A DNA stretch of 64,000 nt. Source: Geminicoccus sp036263595 (GTDB taxonomy: Bacteria; Pseudomonadota; Alphaproteobacteria; Geminicoccales; Geminicoccaceae). Below the pieces are notes generated by a model. It had not been told where the DNA came from. It was given only the letters and a program-made list of their open reading frames with translations, and ran no database searches. Location of the stretch: the NCBI RefSeq assembly GCF_036263595.1, contig NZ_DATAGQ010000167.1, positions 15,690 to 79,689 of the forward strand. The letters run 5' to 3'. Positions 33,075 to 41,766 of this stretch are shown piece by piece. Each line of letters starts with the position of its first letter. The first letter of the stretch is position 1. The translations under genes were made by a program, and so were the position numbers.

Positions 33075-33860
33075 TCAGACGGAGGCCATGACCTCGGAGA
33101 ACGGGACGACCTTGATCCCCACTTGCTCCAGGCCGGCACGGATCGCCTTGATGATGTCGAGCGAGCCGGGCGTGTCGGAATGGAAGCAGATCGATTCGAA
33201 CGGGATCTCGATGGTCTCGCCGTCCACCGTCTCGACCGTGCCTTCCTGGCAGGCCTTCACCACGCGCGCCGCCAGCGCTTCGGGATCCGGCCGGGTCACT
33301 TGGCGGGCGAACACGATCCGCCCCGATTTGTCGTAGCCGCGGTCGGCGTAGAACTCGCGGACATAAGGCTGGCCCTTCTCGTTCGCGATCCGGCAGGTGA
33401 CCGCCGCATGCATGCCGAGTGCCGGCAGGTCCGGCTCATATGTGCGCAGCAGCTCGATGAACGCCTCCGACAGCGCCTCGTCGACCGCGGCATCCACGGC
33501 CAGCGCGCCATGCAGCTTCACGTGCCGGACCGGCACGCCATAGCGCCGCCCGAACTCGCGCACCGCACCCATCTGGTAGACGACGTCATTCATCAGCTCG
33601 GCCGGCGGCGCCTTGATCGTGCGCCGGCCGAAGCCCTGCAGGTCCCCATAGCCGGGATGGGAGCCCAGGCCCACGCCATGCTGCCTGGCAAGTTGCACCG
33701 AGCGGTCGATGTGGTTGGGGTCGCCGGCATGGAAGCCGGCCGCGACGTTGGCGCTGGTGATGAGCGGGAACAGGTCGGCATCGTCGACCCCGCCGAGCCG
33801 CCAGGGCCCGAACGCCTCGCCCATGTCGCAATTGATGTCGATCAGTCTGCGATAGGTCAT
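33075..33860 (-). CDS. pxpA: 5-oxoprolinase subunit A (LamB/YcsF family)
   Basis: A 261-residue LamB/YcsF protein. Signature parts are IDINCDMGEAFGPW, ITSANVAAGFHAGDPNHIDR, GLGSHPGYGDLQGFGRR, and YGVPVRHVKLHGALAVDAA. PxpA supplies a subunit of ATP-dependent 5-oxoprolinase, which opens 5-oxoproline to glutamate. The ATG at 33860 is preceded by GGGGGGCGCC; an earlier frame start at 33995 has an arginine-rich extension and is rejected. It leads the operon, with operator TGTGATCACG 111 bases upstream. Confidence 0.9.
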   Translation of the reverse strand: MTYRRLIDINCDMGEAFGPWRLGGVDDADLFPLITSANVAAGFHAGDPNHIDRSVQLARQHGVGLGSHPGYGDLQGFGRRTIKAPPAELMNDVVYQMGAVREFGRRYGVPVRHVKLHGALAVDAAVDEALSEAFIELLRTYEPDLPALGMHAAVTCRIANEKGQPYVREFYADRGYDKSGRIVFARQVTRPDPEALAARVVKACQEGTVETVDGETIEIPFESICFHSDTPGSLDIIKAIRAGLEQVGIKVVPFSEVMASV

Positions 33861-34324
33861 GGCGCCCCCCATGCACGGCCCGTGCCGGACAGGCCTTCTC
33901 CCGCCGAAATGATCCCGCCGGCGCGCCGGACGCAAGCATCTGCATCTGGTTCCGCGCGGGCTGCCGAACCTGTGATCACGATGCGCATCGGTCAAGCATG
34001 GTCAAGACGAAGGTAAAACGTCGCTTCATCGGCGGATCGATGGGGACGGCCGAAGTGCAGTCCGGCCTGGCCCTGGTGCCCGCCGGCGCCTTTGCGCTTG
34101 GGGCCGCACCCGAGGCGCTCCGGATCGCGCCCGGCGCAGCCAGGAGCAGGATGGCCGTCGAGCGTCGCCTGAACCTGCTGGCGACCGTCCTGTCCCACCT
34201 CCCGCACGCGCTGTCCTCGGTCGTCTGATCGACGCCCGCCGGAAGAAGGCCGCTGCGCCAGCCCCTGGCGGCCCCAGCCTCCTTCGTGCAGGTTCCGGTT
34301 GCCCCTGATGCCCGGAGCCGTTCC
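33861..34324. other. Intergenic region between pxpA and HAD gene
   Basis: Apart from the operator at 33971, nothing here is clearly coding. A 76-codon plus-strand frame (33998-34228) has mixed codon use, no ribosome site and no recognised domain. I treat it as noise or a short remnant. Confidence 0.4.
33971..33980. promoter_or_regulatory. TGTGATCACG operator, pxp operon
   Basis: A copy of the TGTGATCAC(A/G) palindrome. On the minus strand TTGACC and CAGGTT, spaced 17 bases, flank it, so it lies in a possible -35/-10 spacer for pxpA. Next to it is a second palindrome, GATGCGCATC. The 31 bases from 33971 share 25 with those from 35520. Confidence 0.7.
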
Positions 34325-34996
34325 TTGACCCTGCGCCCGCTGTTTCCCGATCGTGCCTTCGCCGCCTTCCTGTTCGACATGGACGGCACCATCCTGAGTT
34401 CGATTGCCGCTGCCGAGCGGGTCTGGAGCCGGTGGGCGCGCCGGCACGGGCTGGACGTCGAGGCCTTCTTGCCGACCATGCACGGCAAGCGCGGGGTCGA
34501 CACGATCAGCCAGCTGAACCTCCCGGGCATCGACGTTCAGGCCGAGGCCGACTGGGTCACCCAGGCCGAGATCGAGGACGTCGCCGGCATCCGTCCGATC
34601 GCCCATGCGGCGGCATTCCTGGCGTCCCTCCCGCCCGAGCGCTGGACGATCGTCACCTCCTCCCCCCTGCCGCTCGCAAAGCGCCGGCTCGAAGTGGCCG
34701 GCCTGCCCATTCCGTCACGAATCGTGACCGCCGAGGATATTACCCGTGGCAAGCCTGCCCCCGACGGGTTCCTGCTCGCTGCCGAGCGTCTTGGGTTTGC
34801 CCCCAGAGAATGCTTGGTCTTCGAGGACGCCCCGGCCGGCATCGCCGCCGGCGAGGCTGCTGGGGCGAACGTGGTCGTCATCACCGCGACCCACACCCAC
34901 CCGATCGACACGCGCCACTCGACGGTCCCGAGCTTCGAAGGGCTGAGCGTGCAGGTGAATGCCTCCGGGCTGCTGGAATTGCTCACCGCCGGGTAA
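34325..34996 (+). CDS. HAD-superfamily phosphatase (sugar-phosphate type)
   Basis: A ~223-residue HAD hydrolase of subfamily I. Motif I is FLFDMDGTIL, motif II lies in TIVTSSPLPLAKRRLE, motif III Lys is in ITRGKPAPDGFLLAAE, and motif IV is CLVFEDAPAGIAAGEAAG. The cap region is helical and close to 2-deoxyglucose-6-phosphate or sugar-phosphate phosphatases. The preferred start is TTG 34325 with GGAG upstream; GTG 34286 adds 13 residues without a better ribosome site. It is not obviously part of the regulon around it. Confidence 0.75.
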   Translation: MTLRPLFPDRAFAAFLFDMDGTILSSIAAAERVWSRWARRHGLDVEAFLPTMHGKRGVDTISQLNLPGIDVQAEADWVTQAEIEDVAGIRPIAHAAAFLASLPPERWTIVTSSPLPLAKRRLEVAGLPIPSRIVTAEDITRGKPAPDGFLLAAERLGFAPRECLVFEDAPAGIAAGEAAGANVVVITATHTHPIDTRHSTVPSFEGLSVQVNASGLLELLTAG

Positions 34997-35099
34997 AGGG
35001 CGCAGTCAGGCTGGCAGGTGCAAGCGCGTGGCAGCGATGGAAGGATCGATCCAGCCGAGGAGGTCCCGCCTGCCATGAGTCCACCGTCGGTCCGGTCGG

Positions 35100-35241
35100 T
35101 GAACAGGCGTCCCGCGGCAGCACTGATCCCGTCTGCAACTGCCTGGCGAAACAGGCTGCTCCACCTGGCGTCACCTGCGGGCGGGAACAGCTTTCCGCCG
35201 GCCAGATGGTCGAGGTAATCGCAGATCACCGTGGACTCGAG
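35100..35241 (-). pseudogene. Glutathione S-transferase remnant
   Basis: The minus strand reads LESTVICDYLDHLAGGKLFP and then PAGDARWSSLFRQAVADGISAAA. This is the junction between the thioredoxin and helical domains of a GST-family protein. The flanking frames do not continue the fold, and no start or full-length ORF exists. The 627-base interval from 34997 to 35623 otherwise holds only the operator at 35520. Confidence 0.5.
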
Positions 35242-35519
35242 CCAGGGCGCCCAAGGAGGCTGGCATCACAGCATCCCGGCGACGGCGCCCTTTCATCCAG
35301 GGACAGCATGCCCGCAGCGTCGGTACAACCGGCTGCGCTTAGGTGATCACCGATCCATGCCGAGTAGGGCCTTTGTCTCGCCCGCAGCATCCTCAGGCGG
35401 TTCCCGGGGATGAAGCTCCACCTCTCCATGAGGTCGGTGTAACGGCCACCATCCTGTCCCGCACGGCCACCCGGACCCTGTCCATCACGCTGCACAGCCT
35501 TTAGGCATCCTGTTCAAGC

Positions 35520-35529
35520 TGTGATCACG
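35520..35529. promoter_or_regulatory. TGTGATCACG operator, hyu1 operon
   Basis: The palindrome lies 95 bases before the hyuA start at 35624. The flanking CACGCATCGTTCTAGCTTGG matches the pxp copy closely. A TTCTAG box downstream may be the -10 of the hyuA promoter. Confidence 0.7.
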
Positions 35530-35623
35530 CCACGCATCGTTCTAGCTTGGCCCCGCCGCCATCGACGGTGGCACGATGATTGCCGCCTTCGGTGTGCCGC
35601 CAAGTGGGAGGGATTTGGACACG

Positions 35624-37666
35624 ATGACGACCGGCCAGGGCTTGAGGATCGCCGTCGATATCGGGGGGACGTTCACCGACATCTGCATCCTGAACGAGAC
35701 GACCAAGGAACTGCGCGTCTTCAAGACCGCATCGACGCCGGACCCGATCGACGGGGTGATGAAGGGCGTGGCGGATGCCCGGATCGACCTGTCCGAGGTG
35801 ACGCTGTTCTCGCATGGCACCACGGTCGCCACCAACGCGCTGATCACCCGTCGCCTGCCACCTACCGCCATGGTGTGCACGGCCGGCTTCCGCGACGTGC
35901 TGGAGATCCGGCGGGCCAACAAGGAAGATTTGTGGGACGCGTACAAGGACGTGGCCCCGCCCTATATCCGCCGCCGCGACCGGCTGACCGTGCCGGAGCG
36001 CATCGACGCCGACGGCAACGTAGTCCTTCCCCTGGACGAGCCGGCTGCCCGCGAGGTCGCCCGGGTCCTGCGCGCCCGGGGCGTGGCCGCTGTCGCCGTC
36101 TGCTTCATCAATTCCTTCATCAACGGCGCCCATGAGGCGCGCATGAAGGAGATCCTGGAGGAGGAGCTGCCGGGGGTTGCCATCTCGACGTCCTCGGAAG
36201 TCCTCCCGGAGATCTTCGAGCACGAGCGCTTCTCGACCACCGTCGTCAACGCAATCCTGCGCCCCGTGGCCGGCGACTATATCGGCCGCCTGAGCGACCG
36301 CCTGGCCGAGGGCGGCCTGAAGAGCGACCTCCTCCTGCTCCACTCGGGCGGCGGTGTCATGACCGCCAAGACCGCCAAGGATTTCGCCGGGCGCCTGGCC
36401 GGCTCCGGCATCGCCGCAGGGGCCATCGCCAGCCGCCACATCGCCATGCTCTGCGGCTACCCGAACTCGATCGGCGTCGACATGGGCGGCACCAGCGCTG
36501 ACGTGTCGCTCGTCTGGGACGGTGTCAGCCGTGTCACCAAGGACTGGCACATCCAGTTCGGCTACCCCATCCGCTTCCCTTCGATCGAGGTGCTGACCAT
36601 CGGGGCCGGCGGCGGCTCGCTCGCCTGGATCGACAGCGCCGGCGGCCTCCATAACGGTCCGCAGTCGGCCGGCGCCAACCCCGGCCCCTGCTGCTACGGC
36701 AACGGCAACACCGTGCCGACCAATACCGACGCCAACGTGGCCCTTGGCCGTCTCGGCACCGATCTGGCCGGCGGCGAGATCCACCTCCAGTACGACCTGG
36801 CCGCCACCGCGGTGAAGACGGGCGTGGCCGAGCCTTTGAAGATGCAGCCGAACGAGGCAGCCAAGGCGATCCTGAGCGTCGCCAACGCCAACATGGCCGA
36901 CGCCGTCCGCCTGATCTCGATCACCCGCGGCTACGACCCGCGCGACTTCGCGCTGGTGGCCTTCGGCGGTGCCGGTGCGCTCCATGGCGCGGCGCTGGCC
37001 AAGGAACTGTCGATCCCGACCGTGATCGTGCCGCCGAACCCCGGCGTCACCTCCGCTCTCGGCTGCCTCCTGGTCGACATCCGCCACGACCTGGCGCAGA
37101 GCTATCTGGCCCCGGCCGCCAAGGCCGACACCGCCGAGGTCGAGGCGCGCTTTGCCGCCATGGAACAGGAAGCGCGCGAGCGCCTTGGCAAGGACGGCGT
37201 GCCGCCCGACGGCATGAGCCTGACCCGTTCGATCGACATGATGTACCAGGGCCAGTGGCGTTCGCTCAGCGTGCCGGTCCCGGCACCGCTGACCTCCATG
37301 GAGGACGCGGTCGCTGCCTTCCACGAGCTGCACCAGCGCGAGTACAACTTCCGCCGCGACGATGCGCCGGTGGGCCTGTTCCGCCTGAACCTGGTCGCGG
37401 TCGGCACCACGCCCAAGGCCGATCTCGCCGAGCACGACGCGGGCCAGTCCCTGCCGCAGCCGAAGTCCCGCCGTCCCGTCGACTTCGACGAGACCGAGCA
37501 ACCGGTCGACACGCCGGTCTATTGGCGTTCCGACCTGCCGGCCGGTGTGGCCATCGAAGGCCCCGCCATCGTTGACCAGCTCGATTCGACCACGGTGATC
37601 CCGCCCGGGGTCACCGCCACGGTCGACAAGTGGCTGAACCTCATCCTGAAGATCTCGGAGGCCTGA
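35624..37666 (+). CDS. hyuA: Hydantoinase/oxoprolinase subunit A (pair 1)
   Basis: A 680-residue HyuA-family ATPase of the actin/ASKHA fold. Phosphate-binding loops are visible: LRIAVDIGGTFTDICILNET, TLFSHGTTVATNALITRR, NSIGVDMGGTSADVSLVWDG and VLTIGAGGGSLAWID. The sensor segment DFALVAFGGAGALHGAALAKE is also present. HyuA/HyuB complexes hydrolyse ATP to open cyclic amides such as 5-oxoproline or N-methylhydantoin, or to carboxylate ketones. ATG 35624 follows GGGAGGG; the upstream ATG 35576 is an alternative. hyuB follows by two bases. Confidence 0.9.
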   Translation: MTTGQGLRIAVDIGGTFTDICILNETTKELRVFKTASTPDPIDGVMKGVADARIDLSEVTLFSHGTTVATNALITRRLPPTAMVCTAGFRDVLEIRRANKEDLWDAYKDVAPPYIRRRDRLTVPERIDADGNVVLPLDEPAAREVARVLRARGVAAVAVCFINSFINGAHEARMKEILEEELPGVAISTSSEVLPEIFEHERFSTTVVNAILRPVAGDYIGRLSDRLAEGGLKSDLLLLHSGGGVMTAKTAKDFAGRLAGSGIAAGAIASRHIAMLCGYPNSIGVDMGGTSADVSLVWDGVSRVTKDWHIQFGYPIRFPSIEVLTIGAGGGSLAWIDSAGGLHNGPQSAGANPGPCCYGNGNTVPTNTDANVALGRLGTDLAGGEIHLQYDLAATAVKTGVAEPLKMQPNEAAKAILSVANANMADAVRLISITRGYDPRDFALVAFGGAGALHGAALAKELSIPTVIVPPNPGVTSALGCLLVDIRHDLAQSYLAPAAKADTAEVEARFAAMEQEARERLGKDGVPPDGMSLTRSIDMMYQGQWRSLSVPVPAPLTSMEDAVAAFHELHQREYNFRRDDAPVGLFRLNLVAVGTTPKADLAEHDAGQSLPQPKSRRPVDFDETEQPVDTPVYWRSDLPAGVAIEGPAIVDQLDSTTVIPPGVTATVDKWLNLILKISEA

Positions 37667-37668
37667 TC

Positions 37669-39630
37669 ATGAGCGAGTTCGGCTCTCTCCATCCCGTGAC
37701 CTTCGAGGTCCTCAAGAACGCCTACATCACCGCGGTCGACCAGATGGGCGAGCAGGTGCTGCGCACCTGCTATTCCTTCGTCATCTACAACCGCGACTTC
37801 TCCAACGCGCTGAACGACGTCAACGGCGATTCGATCGCCCAGGGCAACTTCGACATCGCCGTCCATGTCGGCACGCTGCACTACACGGCCAAGGACGCGA
37901 TCCGGGTCTTCAAGGACGAGATGAAGCCCGGCGACGTCTACATGGTGAACGACCCCTATGCGGGCGGCACTCATTTCCCGGACGTCCGCATCATCCGGCC
38001 GATCTTCGTGGGCGACGAGGTGATCGCGTTCTCGCAGGCCAACGGCCACTGGTCGGACGTCGGCGGCAGCGTGCCCGGCTCCTTCGACGTGTCCGCAAAG
38101 GACATGTTCAAGGAAGGCATCCGCATCACGCCGGTCCGCATCTACGATGGCGGCCGCTTCTGCCACGACGTCGCCAACCTGATCGCCGCGAACACCCGCG
38201 ACCCCGCCTCGATCATCGGCGACATGCACGCCCAGACCGAGGCCACCAGGGTCGCCGAGCGCGAGATCCTGCGGCTGGTCGACAAGTACGGCAAGGACAC
38301 CGTGCTGGAGGGCTTCCGCGAGGTGCAGAACTACGTGGAGCGGGCCACCCGCCAGCGCATCGCGGCGCTGCCCGACGGCACCTGGGAAACGGTCGACTAT
38401 ATCGACCGGGATCCTGCCGGCGGCGAGGGCATGATCCCGATCAAGGTCAAGCTTACGATCAAGGGCGACGAGGTCATCTACGACTTCACGGGCTCGCATC
38501 CCTGCATCGGCACGCTCTACAACTCGGCCTTCGGCACGACCTTCTCGGCGGTCGTGGCCGGCATGAAGACCTTCTTCCCCGACCTGCCGCTGAACTCGGG
38601 CTTCTATCGCCCCATCAAGATCATCGCGCCCGAGGACACCATCGTGAACGCCAAGTGGCCGATCGCGGTCACCGGCTTTTTGATGCCGTTCGAGAAGATC
38701 ATGAACTCGATCTACGAAATGTGGTCCGAGATCATGCCCGAGCGCGCCATCGCCTGCGCCTTCAACCTCGAATACTTGCTGACCGGCGGCCGCGACCGTC
38801 GCCATGACGCCAAGAACATCTTCATGTTCTATGACTGGCTGCCGGGCGGCTGGGGAGGGCGCAACGGCAAGGACGGCTCCAACGTCACCACGGCCTGCTT
38901 CGGCACCGGCCTGATGGCGCAGCCCGTCGAGGGCCAGGAGCGCACCAGCCCGATCCTGTGCCACGAGATGGAGATGCTGACCGACTCCGCCGGCCCGGGC
39001 CAGTGGCGCGGCGGTGTCGGCCTGCGCAAGACCAGCACGATCGGCGAGGCCGACCAAGTCGTCATCTCCTATATCTGCGACCGCGAGCGCGCGATCGTCT
39101 GGGGCATCAATGGCGGGCTTCCCGGCTACCCGCATGGCCTGGCGCTGCATCGCGGCGGCAAGGAAGCCCCGGAGGAATGGCTCGGCACCATCTTCTCCGA
39201 CGTGCCGATCCAGAAAGGTGACCTGTTCACCCGCCCGACCTCCGGTGGCGGCGGCTTCGGCGACCCGCTCACCCGCGATCCCGCCCTGGTGGTGGAGGAC
39301 GTCGCCGACGATCTCGTCTCGATCGAGCGTGCCGCCAAGGATTATGGCGTCGTCATCCGCACGATCGACGAGGACAAGGCCCTCTACGAAGCCGACCTTC
39401 CGGCCACCGAGAAGCTGCGCGCCGAGATCCGCTCGCAGCGCCGCGCCTGGCTGCAGGAGGCCCCGGAAACCGTGGTCCAGCTCTACCGTGACGGCAAGGT
39501 GGACCAGCTCGACCTGGTCCGCCGCTACGGCGTCATCCTGGACTGGGCCACCGGCGAGTTGATGCCCAACTCGACCGAGCAGTTCCGCGAGATGATGCAG
39601 AAGCGCTCGGCGTCACACTGGGCAGACTGA
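37669..39630 (+). CDS. hyuB: Hydantoinase/oxoprolinase subunit B (pair 1)
   Basis: A 653-residue HyuB-family protein starting MSEFGSLHPVTFEVLKNAY. Conserved blocks are DVYMVNDPYAGGTHFPDVRI, AFSQANGHWSDVGG, FDVSAKDMFKEGIRITPVRI and the C-terminal FTRPTSGGGGFGDPLTRDP. The B subunit carries the amide-opening half of the reaction. Its start is two bases after hyuA, so the two are translated together. A perfect 15 bp hairpin follows the stop, closing this two-gene unit. The protein is distinct from the other two HyuB copies in the window. Confidence 0.9.
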   Translation: MSEFGSLHPVTFEVLKNAYITAVDQMGEQVLRTCYSFVIYNRDFSNALNDVNGDSIAQGNFDIAVHVGTLHYTAKDAIRVFKDEMKPGDVYMVNDPYAGGTHFPDVRIIRPIFVGDEVIAFSQANGHWSDVGGSVPGSFDVSAKDMFKEGIRITPVRIYDGGRFCHDVANLIAANTRDPASIIGDMHAQTEATRVAEREILRLVDKYGKDTVLEGFREVQNYVERATRQRIAALPDGTWETVDYIDRDPAGGEGMIPIKVKLTIKGDEVIYDFTGSHPCIGTLYNSAFGTTFSAVVAGMKTFFPDLPLNSGFYRPIKIIAPEDTIVNAKWPIAVTGFLMPFEKIMNSIYEMWSEIMPERAIACAFNLEYLLTGGRDRRHDAKNIFMFYDWLPGGWGGRNGKDGSNVTTACFGTGLMAQPVEGQERTSPILCHEMEMLTDSAGPGQWRGGVGLRKTSTIGEADQVVISYICDRERAIVWGINGGLPGYPHGLALHRGGKEAPEEWLGTIFSDVPIQKGDLFTRPTSGGGGFGDPLTRDPALVVEDVADDLVSIERAAKDYGVVIRTIDEDKALYEADLPATEKLRAEIRSQRRAWLQEAPETVVQLYRDGKVDQLDLVRRYGVILDWATGELMPNSTEQFREMMQKRSASHWAD

Positions 39631-39639
39631 AGCCAATTG

Positions 39640-39669
39640 CCCCTGGAGCGACCGCGGTCGCTCCAGGGG
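39640..39669. terminator. Perfect 15 bp palindromic hairpin after hyuB1
   Basis: CCCCTGGAGCGACCG and its exact complement are adjacent, giving a 30-base perfect palindrome between convergent hyuB and a cupin gene. There is no T-run. It probably separates the two transcripts or stabilises their ends. Confidence 0.7.
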
Positions 39670-39704
39670 CCGGCTCTGCTCCAAGGCCAGCGCGGCGCGG
39701 CCTG

Positions 39705-40232
39705 TTACGCCATGCCCTGTACCGATGCCGCGATGGCGCGCAGGTCGCCGGCGACGTCAGGGTGCCGTGCCGCGAGTTGATCGAGATCGCCGACCTCCAC
39801 ATCGGCCGGCACCACGCCCGGCCATTCCGTGCTGGCACCCAGGAACCAGTCACCGCTCCCGACCAGCCTCGCGGTATGGAACGTGCCGCCCGGGATGAGC
39901 AGTTGCACCACCTGGCCTGAGCGCAGGTCCGGCCCGACGACGATGCGCTCGCTCCGGCCGTCCGCATGGAGCAGGAAGACCTCCAGCGGATCGCCCAGAT
40001 AGTAGTGGTAGAGCTGGTCGTTGCGGATCCGGTGCAGTCGAACCGGCGCATGTTGCGTGACCATGAAGTAGAGCGCGGACCCCAGCGGCCGCCCGTCCAC
40101 GAACGGTGCCGGCAGGCAACCTGCGCCGATCGCCTGGCCGCTCACGAAGCCGACCCGGACGAAGCCGCAAGTGGCGTTCGGCTCCAGCTTCAGCAGTTCC
40201 ACGACCTCGTCGGCGCTCAACATCTCAGGCAT
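39705..40232 (-). CDS. Cupin, DUF985 family
   Basis: A 175-residue protein of the DUF985 cupin class. It starts MPEMLSADEVVELLKLEPN after GGGAGGGGACGG. Characteristic blocks are GSALYFMVTQHAPVRLHRIR, DQLYHYYLGDPLEVFLLHAD, VQLLIPGGTFHTARLVGSG and DWFLGASTEWPG. The function of this family is not established; it resembles sugar-binding cupins. It converges on the hyu1 operon and is transcribed away from the CRP-like site at 40461. Confidence 0.8.
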   Translation of the reverse strand: MPEMLSADEVVELLKLEPNATCGFVRVGFVSGQAIGAGCLPAPFVDGRPLGSALYFMVTQHAPVRLHRIRNDQLYHYYLGDPLEVFLLHADGRSERIVVGPDLRSGQVVQLLIPGGTFHTARLVGSGDWFLGASTEWPGVVPADVEVGDLDQLAARHPDVAGDLRAIAASVQGMA

Positions 40233-40460
40233 GGCCGTCCCCTCCCGATGGAGCTTCAGCCTGGACCATCCCGCCAATGCTGCCCAGGCAGATCATCACC
40301 AGGGCGATCGGACGGCTCCTCGTTCGGCGACGGCGAGGGTGAGCCTGCCATATCTGGTAGCCGCCAAAGGTCAGCATGAGCGGGCGAGCACGGCAAATAT
40401 GATACCCGTACAATCACTCACCCACGGACGCGGGGTGGCCGCCTATAGGACAGGCCAATC

Positions 40461-40480
40461 ATGTGATGTCGATCACATGC
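40461..40480. promoter_or_regulatory. CRP/FNR-type palindrome CATGTGATGTCGATCACATG
   Basis: A perfect 20-base palindrome containing TGTGA-N6-TCACA, the consensus CRP site. It lies between the DUF985 cupin gene (minus, start 40232) and the exported protein gene (plus, start 40697), 217 bases before the latter. It differs from the spacerless TGTGATCACA sites elsewhere in the window. Confidence 0.75.
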
Positions 40481-40696
40481 CGAAACTAGGCATGTGTTAA
40501 AACAAGCCCGCCAGTTTTTCTAGCATCCATGCGGCGATTACTGGCCGACCGCGCGGATGCGCGGCTACGACTTCGACCTCCGAGCGGAAGGCTTGTCCAA
40601 CGCTGCCGGCGACGGCACGACCTATGATGCTGGATCCGTGAAGAACAGTCCGCACCGCACCTTCCGCAAGGTTCCTGAACCTGAAGGGAGACCCAT

Positions 40697-41233
40697 ATGC
40701 TGCGTACAAAACTTGCCTTGGTCGCTGCAGCGATCTGCGCCGTTGTGACCATGGCGGCCGCTGCGCCCGCCAAGGCGGAAACGATCGCCATCTCCGCCAT
40801 GGGCTTCGTCACGCACTGCCCCTGTCCGACCACCAACGGCTATCAGGAAGAGGAGCAGAACGGCACGCTCAAGACGATCCAGCCCAGCTCCCGCTTCTTC
40901 GCGCCCGTCTCGTTCCCGAGCGGCGTGAAAGTGTGCAGGCTGAGCCTCGTCTATCGCGACTTCAACGGGAGCGACGCCATCCGGGCCCGGCTGGTGCGGA
41001 AGACCTATGCGACCGGCAGCAATGCCTTCGCTTCCCCGGTGATCATGGCCACGGCCACGAGTGCATCGGGCGCCATCGATACGGTACGGACCGCCTCGAC
41101 CACGAGCATCAGCCAGGCGACCATCAGCAACACCAACTCGTTCTATTACGTGCTGGTGGAATCGGTGACCTTCAACCTGGATTTCCTGGGCGTGAAGATC
41201 GACACGAAGCCCAGCTCACAGTCCTGTAGCTAG
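40697..41233 (+). CDS. Exported protein, unknown
   Basis: A 178-residue protein with a clear signal peptide (MLRTKLALVAAAICAVVTMA, cleavage after AKA-E). The mature part has a CPCP motif (THCPCPTTNGYQEEEQN), a VCRLSLVYRDFNGSDAIRAR strand region and a Ser/Thr-rich end with a last Cys. It looks like a small periplasmic or secreted beta-rich protein. AAGGGAGACC precedes the ATG. I do not recognise a family. The CRP-type palindrome upstream may control it. Confidence 0.75.
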   Translation: MLRTKLALVAAAICAVVTMAAAAPAKAETIAISAMGFVTHCPCPTTNGYQEEEQNGTLKTIQPSSRFFAPVSFPSGVKVCRLSLVYRDFNGSDAIRARLVRKTYATGSNAFASPVIMATATSASGAIDTVRTASTTSISQATISNTNSFYYVLVESVTFNLDFLGVKIDTKPSSQSCS

Positions 41234-41296
41234 AGCGACGCCACCTCGGACGTCGCCGTATCTCCGGGAGGACCATGCCGACCGGTGCTCAGCCAA

Positions 41297-41331
41297 GCCA
41301 GGCCAGTCCACGCCCTGTGGACTGGCCTGGC
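41297..41331. terminator. 15 bp hairpin between convergent genes
   Basis: GCCAGGCCAGTCCAC and its complement flank the loop GCCCT. It sits between the exported-protein gene and the convergent VOC gene. Again no T-run follows. Confidence 0.65.
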
Positions 41332-41368
41332 GAGCGCTGAACCACAAGCCTGGAATGCCGTCCGTTGG

Positions 41369-41761
41369 TCAGACCGCCACCGGATAGTCCGCCATCTCCG
41401 GCAGCATCGCCTCGATCACGAAGTCCACGAACGCGGTCGGCGCATCCAGGTAGAACTCCTTGGGCGAGAAGCTGCCGACGCTGGCCTCGATCCCGTGTGC
41501 CCCGAGCCAGGCCGCGAGATCCTCCAGCGCTGCCTTCGGCGTGTCGCTCAGGAAGGCTACCTGCGACAGCCTGCGGTCCTCGGCACGCGCCGTGGAATCG
41601 CTCCGGCAGAACTGCAGGTCGATATTGAAGCCCGGCTGGCGCAGCCAGATCGCCCGCTCGGTCCGGCGCAACTCGACGAAGCCGAGCTTGTCCTTGAACA
41701 TCGTGACGATCGTCTCGAAGAACTGCATGTCCACGCGGTTGGCGACATGGTTCAACTGCAT
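41369..41761 (-). CDS. VOC-superfamily (glyoxalase-like) protein
   Basis: A 130-residue single-domain protein with the vicinal oxygen chelate pattern: MQLNHVANRVDMQFFETIVT, then FNIDLQFCRSDSTARAEDRR, LSQVAFLSDTPKAALEDLAA and a C-terminal FVDFVIEAM strand. An N-terminal His in LNHVA fits one metal ligand; the others are not obvious. Its start lies six bases downstream of the livM stop on the minus strand, so it may be the last gene of the Liv operon. Substrate is unknown. Confidence 0.7.
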   Translation of the reverse strand: MQLNHVANRVDMQFFETIVTMFKDKLGFVELRRTERAIWLRQPGFNIDLQFCRSDSTARAEDRRLSQVAFLSDTPKAALEDLAAWLGAHGIEASVGSFSPKEFYLDAPTAFVDFVIEAMLPEMADYPVAV

Positions 41762-41766
41762 GGCGG

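Noticed and set aside
33998..34228. 76-codon plus-strand frame after the pxp operator
   Set aside because: No ribosome site, mixed codon use and no recognised domain.
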